A stretch of 64,000 nt of DNA from Roseiarcus sp963794655 (lineage in GTDB: Bacteria > Pseudomonadota > Alphaproteobacteria > Rhizobiales > Beijerinckiaceae): the NCBI GenBank assembly GCA_963794655.1, contig CAWCEV010000003.1, positions 744,001 to 808,000 on the forward strand. Reading direction: 5' to 3'. The position numbers and the translations under genes were made by a program. How positions within the stretch are numbered: the first letter of the stretch is position 1; the number at the start of each line of letters is the position of its first letter. This document shows positions 16,144 through 25,065 of this stretch, in pieces. The notes beneath the pieces were generated by a model, which saw only the letters and a list, made by a program, of their open reading frames with translations, had not been told where the DNA came from and made no database searches.

Positions 16144-17130
16144 TTGGGCATTCCCAGCGAGCTGATCGATCGCGCCCGTTCGGTCCTCGTCGAGACGGTG
16201 ATCGCCGATCGCGGCATCAAGCTCCGAGGAACCGTCGATCGCTGCGGCGCGTGCCCGAAGTGCCTCGGGCGCGACCGCTTCAGCATCAATACCCGGAAGC
16301 AAGTTTTCAATTGTCGCGGCTGCGGCGCGAAAGGCGGCGTCATCGACCTGGTGATGCATATCGATGGCTGCGAATTCAGGGAGGCTATCACACGGCTCAC
16401 GGGGGCCTCGTGGACGCCAGCGAGAACGACAGGCCCTACTCCTGCCGCCGCCCGCGTCGAGGCCGCTAGCGCTCGCGCCGCCGCGTCGGCGCGAGCGCTA
16501 GCATCCGCTCGGAAGATAGTATCGGAGATCGTTCCGCTCATCGGCACGGCCGGCGAGGTCAATTTGCGCGACGTCAGAAAGATCGACGTCGCCGCGATCG
16601 AGGACGTGTTGGCGAAGGCCGACGCGATCGGCTGGCATCCCTCCGTCTATTTCAATGAGCCCGGCCACCCCCTGCATCGGAGCGAGCTGGGGTGTATCGT
16701 CGCCATCATGACTGACGCCGTGACGGCCGAGCCGACGGGCGCGATTTCGCGGACCTATCTTAGGCCCGACCTCACGAAGATCGGCAAGGCCAAGACGCTC
16801 GGCGCCCCGCGCGGGATTGTTCGTCTCTCGCCCGACTGCGAAGTGCTCGAAGGATTGCATATCGCCGAGGGCATCGAAACGGCGCTGACCGGCTTGTCAT
16901 GGGGCTTTCGGCCCGTGTGGTCGACCGGCGACTGCAGGCTCATGGAGGACTTCCCCGTCCTTTCCGGAATCGACGCGCTGACCGTCTTCGTCGACAACGA
17001 CGAGAACGCCGCCGGCGATAAGTCGGCCCGCAAGCTCGAGGCGCGCTGGACCGGCGCCGGGAGGGACGTGGCCCTCCGCCAATGGGGCGCTCCCGGCGAT
17101 CTCAACGACGCTTTGAGGAACGCGTCATGA
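16144..17130 (+). CDS. CHC2/Toprim DNA primase of the element
   Basis: A 328-residue primase-like protein. Residues 34-63 form a zinc finger with CGACPKCLGRDRFSIN and NCRGCGAKGG (C-x2-C...C-x2-C). After an Ala-rich linker comes a Toprim domain with LHIAEGIETALTGLSWG (catalytic Glu) and LTVFVDNDENAAG (DxD). Length fits phage/plasmid primases of the DUF7146/Toprim type. The start is TTG, preceded by AAGGACGGAAG; no ATG fits. It overlaps the ATPase gene by 4 bases. A perfect 16-bp palindrome sits in the part encoding the linker. Confidence 0.9.
   Translation: MGIPSELIDRARSVLVETVIADRGIKLRGTVDRCGACPKCLGRDRFSINTRKQVFNCRGCGAKGGVIDLVMHIDGCEFREAITRLTGASWTPARTTGPTPAAARVEAASARAAASARALASARKIVSEIVPLIGTAGEVNLRDVRKIDVAAIEDVLAKADAIGWHPSVYFNEPGHPLHRSELGCIVAIMTDAVTAEPTGAISRTYLRPDLTKIGKAKTLGAPRGIVRLSPDCEVLEGLHIAEGIETALTGLSWGFRPVWSTGDCRLMEDFPVLSGIDALTVFVDNDENAAGDKSARKLEARWTGAGRDVALRQWGAPGDLNDALRNAS
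16465..16502. repeat. Perfect 16-bp inverted repeat inside the primase gene
   Basis: GCTAGCGCTCGCGCCG (16465-16480), a 6-base CCGCGT loop, then CGGCGCGAGCGCTAGC (16487-16502). It encodes an Ala/Ser/Arg-rich linker (ASARAAASARALASAR) between the zinc finger and the Toprim domain. It would fold as a very stable hairpin in single-stranded DNA or mRNA. Confidence 0.9.
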
Positions 17131-18449
17131 CCCCGGAGGAGAGACTCGCGGCGCTCGGTGTGCTCCAGATGCCGCCGGCCACGCCGGAGAAAGGCGATGG
17201 CGCAGGCGAAGCAAAGCGCTTGCCGAAGCTGGTTCCAGGCGAAGGGACCGCCGATTGGAAGCCAAAGATCAACAGTGTCTCGTCGGCGGCCGGCACGCCG
17301 CCGACGCCAGAGAAGAATGTCGACGACGGGCGTCAAAAGCAAGAGGGCGCTCGGCCGGAAGAGCTAAGGACCGATAGCCTGATCTGGTATGGCGACTCCC
17401 CGCCGAAGCCGCCAAGCTATCTCGTGGACGAGACGCTTCCTCAAATAGGAGTCGCCACTCTAGGCGGGCAATACGGCGCAGCAAAGACCTTCATCGCCGC
17501 AGATCTCGGTGCCGCCACCATCGTCGGCGGCGAATTCGCCGGTAAGCCGGTAAAGCGGACTGGCGGCGTCTTGTGGTTCGCCGCCGAAGGCGAGAACGAG
17601 ATCGAGATGCGCATAAAGGCGGCGGTCGCCGCGAAAGGCGGCAATGCGGCCGATCGTCAGCCATTCGCCCGGCAAGCGGGCGGCGTGCCACGCCTCGTCG
17701 AAGCGGGGGCCCTCGAGCGGCTGAGAGCGCTCGCGAAGCAATCCGCCGAGCGCCTCAAGCAGAATTTCAATTGCGGGCTGGCGCTGATCGTCGTCGACAC
17801 GTTGGCGGCCGCCGCCGGGTTCGACGATGAGAACAGCGCGGCCGAAACCCAGAAGGTGATGAACATGCTCGCGACGCTGGCCCGCGAGACGCGGGCGCTC
17901 GTATTACTCATCGATCACTACGGCAAGGTTATCGAAACAGGGGTGCGCGGCTCGTCCGCCAAGAGCGCCGCCAACGACGCCATCCTCGCCTGCCTCGGCG
18001 ACCGAGACCAGGCGACGGGCGTGATGAGCAACCGGAAAATGGCTGTGACCAAGCTACGGGCCGGGCCTGTCGGCCGAGTCGTTCCCTTCGAGCTCGAAAA
18101 GACAGATGACGGATTGACGTGTGTCGTCCGCTGGCGCCCCAACGACCCGGAACTGACCACAGAGAAAGGCAAGCGGTGGCCGAAGGCGCTGATCATCTTC
18201 AAGCGCGCCCTCGACGAGGCGCTCGACAGCTTCGGCAAGACCGCGGCGCCGCGGGCCGGGATGCCCGAGGTGAGGGCCGTCGATCGGGAAGCCGTCCGGG
18301 CAGAGTTTTTCCGCCTGTATCCCGGAGATACTCAGAAGGCGAAGCGGGACGCCTTCCTTCGCTGTGCCAAGGACGCCGTCGAGCGCGGCATCATGTGCTC
18401 GATCAACGTCGGTCCCGACCTCGGGCAGACTATCTTTTGGACGCCATGA
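17127..18449 (+). CDS. RepA-like AAA ATPase (replicative helicase type)
   Basis: A 440-residue ATPase of the RepA/AAA_25 class found in plasmids and satellite phages. After about 100 disordered residues, the P-loop reads LGGQYGAAKTFIAADL (Lys-Thr present, glycines reduced), Walker B is ALIVVDTLAAA and a following LLIDHYGK-type strand fits the RecA fold. The C-terminus has a winged-helix-like part (REAVRAEFFRLYPGDTQKAK). It starts in the stop codon of the primase gene (ATGA). Primase plus RepA-type ATPase is the standard replication module of such elements. Confidence 0.88.
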   Translation: MTPEERLAALGVLQMPPATPEKGDGAGEAKRLPKLVPGEGTADWKPKINSVSSAAGTPPTPEKNVDDGRQKQEGARPEELRTDSLIWYGDSPPKPPSYLVDETLPQIGVATLGGQYGAAKTFIAADLGAATIVGGEFAGKPVKRTGGVLWFAAEGENEIEMRIKAAVAAKGGNAADRQPFARQAGGVPRLVEAGALERLRALAKQSAERLKQNFNCGLALIVVDTLAAAAGFDDENSAAETQKVMNMLATLARETRALVLLIDHYGKVIETGVRGSSAKSAANDAILACLGDRDQATGVMSNRKMAVTKLRAGPVGRVVPFELEKTDDGLTCVVRWRPNDPELTTEKGKRWPKALIIFKRALDEALDSFGKTAAPRAGMPEVRAVDREAVRAEFFRLYPGDTQKAKRDAFLRCAKDAVERGIMCSINVGPDLGQTIFWTP

Positions 18450-18498
18450 CCGCCTCAAACCACCGACCAAGCGCGACGCTTAAAAACACCCCCCACGA

Positions 18499-18585
18499 CG
18501 CCTCAAACCGCCTCAACCCTATGGGTTGTGAGGCGGTATGAGGCGCCTCGTCCTGCTCATGAGGCGTTCTGAGGCGTTTTGAGAC
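18499..18585. repeat. TGAGGCG repeats and long hairpin after the RepA-like gene
   Basis: An imperfect hairpin of about 21 bp (18499-18519 with 18523-18545, loop near TAT) is built from the heptamer CGCCTCA/TGAGGCG. Four direct TGAGGCG copies follow one another from 18529 to about 18577, two pairs spaced 10 bases, and a fifth, degenerate one (TGAGACG) ends the array. Direct repeats next to a RepA-type gene are typical of iteron origins; the hairpin could alternatively terminate transcription. Confidence 0.65.
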
Positions 18586-18810
18586 GGGTTTGCCGATGGC
18601 GTTCGGGAACAAGTGGGGACGCGCATCGGTGACCCCCTTTTTTCTCGCCGGTGGCTCCGTTTTGCACCCGTCGCGGTTCGTCAAGCTAAGCTATCCTTCG
18701 ACGTCTAGCAGCAGGTATTTGACTTTGCAGTCTTCCGACGCCTCGCGCTATGTGGTGGTCAACGTTTCGTGGGCCGAGGGCCGCCGGCGAGCGCTGGAGG
18801 CGGCGGTTGC

Positions 18811-18996
18811 TCACGATGCGACGAAGCGCCCCAGGCGATCCTTCTGATCGAGCCCGAGAAGGAAGGCCGAACCGTCCGGAATCGAGAGGCCGAGGATTGC
18901 GCGGGCTGAATCACCCCGTCCGAATGCGACACCGGGCCAGCTTGAAAAAAGCATTCCTTCCTTGCGGCAATCGCCCCGACACGGTCGTCGTCCCAC
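18811..18996 (-). pseudogene. Possible gene fragment
   Basis: A 61-codon minus-strand frame whose last 40 residues look protein-like (RAILGLSIPDGSAFLLGLDQ, ending KDRLGRFVAS). The beginning is not natural and there is no ribosome site. Probably the tail of a lost gene. Apart from this and the iteron region, the stretch 18600-19055 holds nothing supportable. Confidence 0.25.
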
Positions 18997-19055
18997 GTTA
19001 CGTTAACCAGGCGTTGCGAGGTTGAATCCAACTCCGCATCGAGAGGCCATCTACA

Positions 19056-19763
19056 TTGGAAACCGACCTCTATCCACCAATAAAGCGGCATCTCGAGAGG
19101 CTAGGCCTGGAGGTCAAGGGTGAGGTGTGCGGCTGCGATGTCGTTGCCCTTTCTGAGGGCTCACCCGAACTCATCGTGATCGGCGAGATGAAGCAAAGCT
19201 TCACGCTCGAACTGGTGCTTCAGGCCGTTGATTGCACATCCGTCTGCGACGAGGTCTGGCTCGCGGTCCGCGCCTCCAAACGGGCACGCGGCCGGGAGAA
19301 TGACGCCCGCGTGAGAAAGCTCTGTCGATTCCTCGGCTTTGGCCTTCTCACAGTCACCGCCGAGGGTCGAGTCGATGTAGTGACGAAGCCCGTGCCATGG
19401 AAACCGAGGCGCGACGCCAAACGACGTTCGCGCATCGTCGAAGAGCATCGTCGTCGGAAGGGGGATCCCGTCGTGGGGGGTTCAACTCGGGTACCGCAAA
19501 TGACCGCCTATCGTCAGCAGGCGCTCGCTGTTGCCAATGCGCTTGCCAGCACGTCGAGTCGTCCGCGGGACCTTCGGATACTTGCTCCGGACGCCGCCAA
19601 GATCCTTCAGGGCAATGTCTACGGTTGGTTCGAGCGGATCGAACGGGGGTTTTACGGGCTGACATCGTCCGGTCGCGTCGCGCTAGTCACATGGGCCGAT
19701 CATGTTTCCGCGGAGGCGAGCGCCAAGTTTGGCGGAGGCCCCGTTCGTGAGAGGATCGTGTGA
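19056..19763 (+). CDS. DUF2161 putative PD-(D/E)XK-type phosphodiesterase
   Basis: A 235-residue protein of the DUF2161 family. The N-terminal region shows the nuclease-fold pattern: YPPIKRHLERLGLEVKGEVC, then CDVVALSEGSPELIVIGEMK (Asp ... Glu-x-Lys). The C-terminal half contains a winged-helix-like segment (GNVYGWFERIERGFYGLTSS). The start is a TTG with GAGAGG nine bases upstream; a stop codon blocks any earlier start. Family function is predicted, not proven. It is the last intact gene before degenerate DNA and may be the cargo end of the tRNA-Lys element. Confidence 0.85.
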   Translation: METDLYPPIKRHLERLGLEVKGEVCGCDVVALSEGSPELIVIGEMKQSFTLELVLQAVDCTSVCDEVWLAVRASKRARGRENDARVRKLCRFLGFGLLTVTAEGRVDVVTKPVPWKPRRDAKRRSRIVEEHRRRKGDPVVGGSTRVPQMTAYRQQALAVANALASTSSRPRDLRILAPDAAKILQGNVYGWFERIERGFYGLTSSGRVALVTWADHVSAEASAKFGGGPVRERIV

Positions 19764-20016
19764 ATCAGCGTGCCGACGGTCGTAAAATTTGTTGAATCGC
19801 GCCCTATTATGCGACAGATTTTGCGAGCGTGAAAAAGCACAATCAATTCGGACTGTTTGCTGACCGCGCGCCGATTCAAGGTCTTCGGATGCGCCACCCG
19901 TCCAGTCCCTCGCCCCAAGGGGATTGTCAGACGCAGCGTTGATCGCCGCTCTCCCCGACTCGCTTGCTGATGCCTGAGCTTGCCGCCGAGGCCGGAAGGC
20001 GGCGTTTAATGGTGCA

Positions 20017-20364
20017 GTGACTGCGCTTGCGACTTTGTGCAATCGTTTCGTCGGCTTTGGCGTCGATTGCAACGTGCCCGAGCAAGCCGCGGCGTTAGAG
20101 GCCCTTGCCGCCATTGATGGACCCGACGCTTCACGATTCGTCAGTGAAATAATCGCTAAAGGTATCGTCCAAGGGCCAATTCTCGCCGTAGCGGCGATCT
20201 CGGCTTCGCAGCTTGGCGTAGTATTTCCACCCCACGTCGCGCTGATGCTGCTGCGACATTTGAATCCCTCGGTACGCGCGTCTGCCTGCGGTTGCGTTCG
20301 CGCGAGTCGCGATATCATGGCGACACTGATCGAATTGCTGAGCGACCTTGATAATGAGGTCTAG
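20017..20364 (+). pseudogene. HEAT-repeat protein remnant
   Basis: The frame encodes 115 residues of HEAT-like helical repeats, such as AAALEALAAIDGPDASRFVS, HVALMLLRHLNPSVRASACG and IMATLIELLSDLDNEV. The repeat continues after an in-frame TAG (TVAACALDE, then a second stop). Upstream, a HEAT-like reading (LIAALPDSLADA) lies in another frame. This looks like a decayed gene with a nonsense codon and at least one frameshift. Confidence 0.5.
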
Positions 20365-21007
20365 ACCGTCGCCGCATGTGCACTAGACGAATAGACCCGG
20401 TCGATCCAGCAAATCTGCAACCAGTAATAGGGTCATCGAACCCCACCGTTTGGGATAGCGGGCGATTCTTCGACCGGTGTGAGCGCAAGGGCGTCGAAGA
20501 GCTTGTGGCGATCGATCAGATGCATCGCCGCCTTTTGTCCACCCATTTGCGCGGCCGACCGAGGACCGCGGACTGCTCTAGATAGGGCAAGGCGCGAGAT
20601 GCCTCGTCAACGGGCCTGCCTACCGTGCCTACCGTGCCTACCGTGCCTACGTCGAAATTGACTTGGCCATGCGATTGCGACGCGAGAGGAAAATAGAGTC
20701 ATCCGGAGTGTTACGTAATAACATGGGGTTTTCCATGACCAAGAATCGCCCTCTCTCGTAAAAATTGATGAATTAGGTCAAATCCGCGCGGACAGCTGCA
20801 CCAACAACTTCAGCATGACTTCCCTTTCCCCTGCCTACATATGACGTAGGCGGAGGGTGTTCAACTATGGATGGCAATGCCATTGTGATGACCACCGATT
20901 CCCATCGCCAAGACCTGACGAAGGTACAGATAAAAGCCTCTCCTGTTGCCAAGCGATCGTGATGGTCGCACAGGGGCAAGCCACCGCCCGTTCACGGAAG
21001 TCACGGG
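20365..21007. other. Gene-poor stretch with a 9-bp tandem repeat
   Basis: No confident gene. The unit TGCCTACCG occurs three times plus one imperfect copy at 20617-20652. The DNA at 20690-20790 is noticeably AT-rich relative to its surroundings. Confidence 0.6.
20867..20962 (+). CDS. Possible 31-residue peptide
   Basis: ATG preceded by GGAGGG at a suitable distance; the peptide begins MDGNAIVMTTDSHRQDLTKV and ends KASPVAKRS. No family recognised. Real coding is uncertain. Confidence 0.25.
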   Translation: MDGNAIVMTTDSHRQDLTKVQIKASPVAKRS

Positions 21008-21661
21008 TCAGGCGAGGCGCCTCATCATCCGCGTCATGAACGCGGTCGCGAAGAGAGGTGTCCATAGGTTCAGCAGAGGAACGGCGACGAAGCCCGCAAC
21101 GATCATGCCGGCGATGAACACATCGAAAGATCGCTGGCGGCGAAGCTGCACGGCTTGGGAAAACGTCAGGTGGCGCATGGCCGCCAGTTCGAAATATTCT
21201 CGCCCGAGCAGATAGCCATTCAGGACGAAAAACGCGGCGAACCCGACCCCGGTGAAGAGCGTCAGCGCCAGGACGGCGAGATTGACGATCAGGGAGAGAG
21301 CGGCGAATTGCAGCCCCACAGAGAGCGAAGCGCGTACCGGCAACGGACGTCCCCGAGGACGCCTCGGATCGATCTCGCGTTCCACCACATCGGCGATGTC
21401 GTCCAGGTAGAAGCTTGCGACCAGCGAGACCGTGGGCGCAGCGAGGAGGGTCATGCTGGCGATGAGACCGAGCGCGACCGCGATCGAGAGGATCCAGCTC
21501 AACCAGGCGGGCGCAGCGGGCATCAGTGAAGAGGCGAGTCGATCCAGCGCCAAGCCGAACAGGAACAGAACAATCGCGGTCAGGCCAACGGATTTCCCCA
21601 TGACCCTGCGGAAAGGCGGAGAAAATATCTGGGTAAAGGATTCGAACGCGTCAGAAAGCAT
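21008..21661 (-). CDS. EI24/CysZ-like membrane protein
   Basis: A 217-residue inner-membrane protein of the EI24 (CysZ-like) family. It begins MLSDAFESFTQIFSPPFRRV, a family hallmark, and has about five hydrophobic segments (for example SVGLTAIVLFLFGLALDRLA, LSIAVALGLIASMTLLAAPT and FIAGMIVAGFVAVPLLNLWT). It also has the GREYFELAAMRHLTF-type amphipathic motif typical of the family. CysZ transports sulfate, but most EI24 proteins in alphaproteobacteria are uncharacterised and no cys genes adjoin it. Monocistronic. Confidence 0.88.
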   Translation of the reverse strand: MLSDAFESFTQIFSPPFRRVMGKSVGLTAIVLFLFGLALDRLASSLMPAAPAWLSWILSIAVALGLIASMTLLAAPTVSLVASFYLDDIADVVEREIDPRRPRGRPLPVRASLSVGLQFAALSLIVNLAVLALTLFTGVGFAAFFVLNGYLLGREYFELAAMRHLTFSQAVQLRRQRSFDVFIAGMIVAGFVAVPLLNLWTPLFATAFMTRMMRRLA

Positions 21662-22200
21662 TAGCGAGGAGTTCCGAAAGCTCGATAAGCCTGCTCCGCA
21701 TCACCGAGCGACCGTCGGCTCCGCCAGCGTTTCGTCATAGCAGCCGAACTTGAGCAAACGGAGCGTCGAAGGCAAAGCACAATCTGCAGCGGTCGCACGG
21801 TTTAACAAGGACCTGATCCGGCCGAAGCGGCTTCGACGTTGGCCCGCTGCGATGCGCAGACTTGAGGCTCGGCCGAGAGGTCGGGCACCATGCGATCGTC
21901 GGGCTGGTGGCGGAGGCACGCGGAAATCTCTTGACGCCTCCGTGGGGTGCCCGGCGACGCCTCAATGAATTTTAAATTTTCGAAAGGGGCTCGTGTTGCA
22001 ATAGCACCACTCATCCCTGTGCCTTGTCGCTTGGCAGCGACTCGGTGTTTCAACTCGCCACATCGCCGCAACGGCCGAGATTGCCGAGGATTCCCACGTT
22101 TTCAAACTCGCCAGAATGCCACCATTGTGGCGAACTCAAAACCTGTGGTTTCCCCCTGTTCTTCTACCGTAGCTGCGTGAGCCGACCGTACCGGTTCAGT
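21662..22200. other. Stretch without a supportable gene
   Basis: About 540 bases between two minus-strand genes. Several short frames exist on both strands, but none has natural composition or a ribosome site. It must contain the promoter of the EI24 gene. Confidence 0.5.
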
Positions 22201-22782
22201 CTAAGCGCTCCCGGCCGGGAGACGGCAGGTCAGGTGCGCGCGAAACGACTCCGCCGCGCGCCAGCTGTGTTGAAAAACCCGGTCCCAGAAGCCGGTGCTG
22301 ACTCCGAAATTGGCGTTGTCATGATAATGATGGGCCATATGGCGCAGCCGCGCCTTGTAGAGCCAATCGCCGGGCTGGATCGCGAAATGATGGGTCGCGT
22401 GATGGACGAACATGTAGGCAGCGTAACCCAGCAACATCCCGCTGGTGAATCCGCTGGCGGCGACGTCGTCGAAGATTCTTACAGGCAAATAGCAGGCGAC
22501 GATGATGAAGCCACTCGATACGAACGACGGCACCCCGATGAATTCGTTGGGCGCCTGGTGATGAGAATCATGCAACGCCGAAAACAGCGGCGCGTGATGG
22601 TACAAGAAGCGATGGATGGCATATTCGACCAGCGTCCAAGTCGCGAGACCAATCAGAACTGAGACGCCGAAGTCCGGCGCCGCCCACAAGCCTCCCGCGG
22701 CTAAGGCGGAATAGGTCAACACGGTGACTGCCACGGGTATTGCGAGGAAATCGCCGAAGTACAGGAATTTGTTTATAGGCAT
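22201..22782 (-). CDS. Fatty-acid hydroxylase / sterol desaturase family membrane protein
   Basis: A 193-residue di-iron membrane enzyme. The histidine clusters are HRFLYHH, HDSHHQAP, HHATHHF and HMAHHYH, as expected for this family, between hydrophobic segments. The ATG at 22782 is six bases after GGAG; the codon before it is GTG, which was not chosen. Related small hydroxylases act on carotenoids or fatty acids. The substrate cannot be told here. Confidence 0.88.
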   Translation of the reverse strand: MPINKFLYFGDFLAIPVAVTVLTYSALAAGGLWAAPDFGVSVLIGLATWTLVEYAIHRFLYHHAPLFSALHDSHHQAPNEFIGVPSFVSSGFIIVACYLPVRIFDDVAASGFTSGMLLGYAAYMFVHHATHHFAIQPGDWLYKARLRHMAHHYHDNANFGVSTGFWDRVFQHSWRAAESFRAHLTCRLPAGSA

Positions 22783-24138
22783 CACGCGCTCCGGTTAACC
22801 CGGCCCGGGAAGCTAGGCCAAAGTTCTCCAGAAAGGGAAGATTGTCTCCGCGGGCGGCCCTATGCAATACGGAATGTCGCCGCGGGTTGTAGAGGCTCCC
22901 GCGCTACCAATTGGGCGCGCTCGTCGCCCGAGATGGCGCTTTTGTCTCCGCGAGAGTCGCCTATTGCATTGTTGCGCTTTGCCTCGCAAGGTCGTCTTCG
23001 GCGAGACGAATCAGCCGAACGGTGGGCGGATCGAGGATAACATTGATACGCGCTGTTCCTTCGTTCACGATTGAAGTCCGGCGGCGGCCAAAGCGCGCGA
23101 CCCAGCCAAACCCAGACGCGCCATCGTCCGAGACCCGGTCCCTGCGAGCAGGATTTGATCGCGCGTCGCGTCGCGTCGCTGCTACCGCGTTCGCGGCGTA
23201 GCAGGCGGATCCGTTGCCTACTGTTGCGGCTTCGACTCCAAAGGGCCGTATCCTTCCCAGCCTCGTCCCCGATGAGTCGTCGCGGCGGACGCTCCGAGAC
23301 GCCGCACCAACACCCGCAGGGTCTGCCCCACCTCCCCGGGCGCCAAGGCGACCGCCGCCGCAGACGTCGAAAGACAAAGATCAGGCGTCGCAGTTGTCCC
23401 AGAACTCGAGGGTGTCATCGGGCGGCAACGCTCCGGTGGCTGTGAGAGCGTCAACCACGTCACCCCAAACGGCCAGCGTGCCATCAGATAATGGGGCAGG
23501 TGTCGCGGCGACCGCGGTAAGGCAAGTTGTTGGAGACTCCGGTGGTCTGGTGCTGAGCGCAAAGGCAAAGCGAACAAACCCGATCGCGATCTCTCGCGAC
23601 GACCTCCGGGCCAAGCCTTTGCCTAACGACCGACGATCCGCGATGGACGCTGACTCTCCGGCCACGATTCCTTCGAGGGTCGACGATCGGTCACCTCAAG
23701 GTCGAAAGCGAACCATCGTGGCTCGCTACGTGTTCGGCGATGAACTCAAACCCGGCGTGCGTTGGAAGCGGCGGTTGCTCGCGAGGCGGTGAAGCGCCGC
23801 TAAGCACGCTGCTTTTAGTAGTCGATTCCCGCTCGGTCCTACCTTTAAGGTCGAGCCTGACCTTTCTGCGGTGCAACAATGCGCTGATGGTGTAGATCAC
23901 CACAGGTACACTAACCCGGCGCCGTGAGTTGCCGCGAGTTGAGGCTTACAGCGGCCGTCGCCCTGAAGTCGTCCCTCTCCATGATTCCGACGAGCCCAGG
24001 GAAAACGGACAACTGTCAATCAATTACGTTCGACGTCGCGTCGACGAGCCTAGCCGCCAACGTCTCGTCCCCAAAGCAATGGATCTTACGACGGGACGTT
24101 GCGCGGCGCTGTGACCAAAGCAATGAAAGGTCCAAATC
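22783..24138. other. Long gene-poor region
   Basis: About 1.35 kb with no confident gene. The longest frame, plus strand 23214-23792 (192 codons), is Pro/Ser/Arg-rich with a basic end (GRKRTIVARYVFGDELKPGV). A minus frame at 23381-23665 looks partly natural (LSDGTLAVWGDVVDALTATG). They conflict and neither has a ribosome site, so neither was called. Bases 23752-23800 are 84% identical to 18784-18832. Confidence 0.5.
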
Positions 24139-24456
24139 ATGCGTTCTCGGAGATCAAGTCGCAGCACGACCGGGCCCTCGTGGTACGTTGGCCCCGGCTA
24201 CGTTAAGAGTGCCGCCCTCAACTCGGGCGCCAAGATTGACCAGGCCGCGGACGAAACCAGACAGAAATTACGAGAAGCCAAAACAGACGAAGAGCGACAG
24301 GACGCCGCATTGACCTTAGAGGCCTTAAGGGACGAGAGGCGGAGACGTAAGCAAATCATTGAAAAGGGCAAAAAGACGCGCCGCGAAAGGGCGCTACGGG
24401 CCTTTTACGAAAAGATGGGAGGTAAAGGCGAGCCTCCTCCCCTCCAGCCTTTTTGA
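24139..24456 (+). CDS. Hypothetical charged protein
   Basis: A 105-residue protein with a long charged helix (QAADETRQKLREAKTDEERQ followed by DAALTLEALRDERRRRKQII) and a basic C-terminus. GAAAGG lies just upstream of the ATG. No domain recognised. It is isolated between degenerate stretches. Confidence 0.55.
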   Translation: MRSRRSSRSTTGPSWYVGPGYVKSAALNSGAKIDQAADETRQKLREAKTDEERQDAALTLEALRDERRRRKQIIEKGKKTRRERALRAFYEKMGGKGEPPPLQPF

Positions 24457-24629
24457 TGCCGTGGTCAAGAACGCAGACGAAGACGAAGGGATGATCGTTC
24501 GTCAGAGCGGGGCTGGCTGCGACGCCGCGGGCACGCCGACGAAGAAAAAGTTGCTCTTGCCCAAGCGGCGCTTTCGCCCTGGCGGCAGGGACAAGGGAAC
24601 TGCTCCCGAGTCGTGACTGATTGTCACCA

Positions 24630-24890
24630 CGCAGCTCTTATCGAGGAACTCGTGGATGTGGATGGAAATTGAGAAGGAATCGATGAGCGCGATGGAATAG
24701 GCTGGCTGCTCGTGACTGCCGTCAGGCGGTCGTCCTTGGGCGCAAGCGACGCCGCGAACTGATGGATCAAGGACCGTTGCGCCGAGAAAGGGATTCCGCG
24801 CCACGTCCCATGCGCGAATCGATGCACGTGCCCGCAGAAAATGTGCCGGATCGTGACCTTTGGGGATCGGGCGATGAGCTTCCGCCGAGA
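24630..24890 (-). pseudogene. Metallophosphoesterase remnant (CpdA/Icc-like C-terminus)
   Basis: One minus frame gives TIRHIFCGHVHRFAHGTWRG then IPFSAQRSLIHQFAASLAP, matching the GHxH metal box and following segment of calcineurin-like phosphodiesterases. About 24,710 the reading moves to another frame, giving PAYSIALIDSFSISIHIHEF then LDKS, the expected tail. So only the C-terminal third remains, with a frameshift. The N-terminal metal sites are absent. Confidence 0.65.
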
Positions 24891-25065
24891 TAGCGGCTTC
24901 GTTCAATCCCGCTAGTCGTTGTTTTCTTCGTCCTTTCGTTTCCGCCGGAAGCGGCTTACTGTTTCCGAAGCTTTCCTCAAAATTTGGAAACACCTTGAAT
25001 CTTCCTCCCCATGCATTCTCGCATCTGGCTCGCATCTGGCAGCGGGCGTTACCGCGAGCCGGATC

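Noticed and set aside
20390..20460. Sequence with GGTCATCGAACCCCACCG that looked like a tRNA T arm
   Set aside because: No acceptor, anticodon arm or match to the 47-bp tRNA-Lys fragment, so it is not the second att site.
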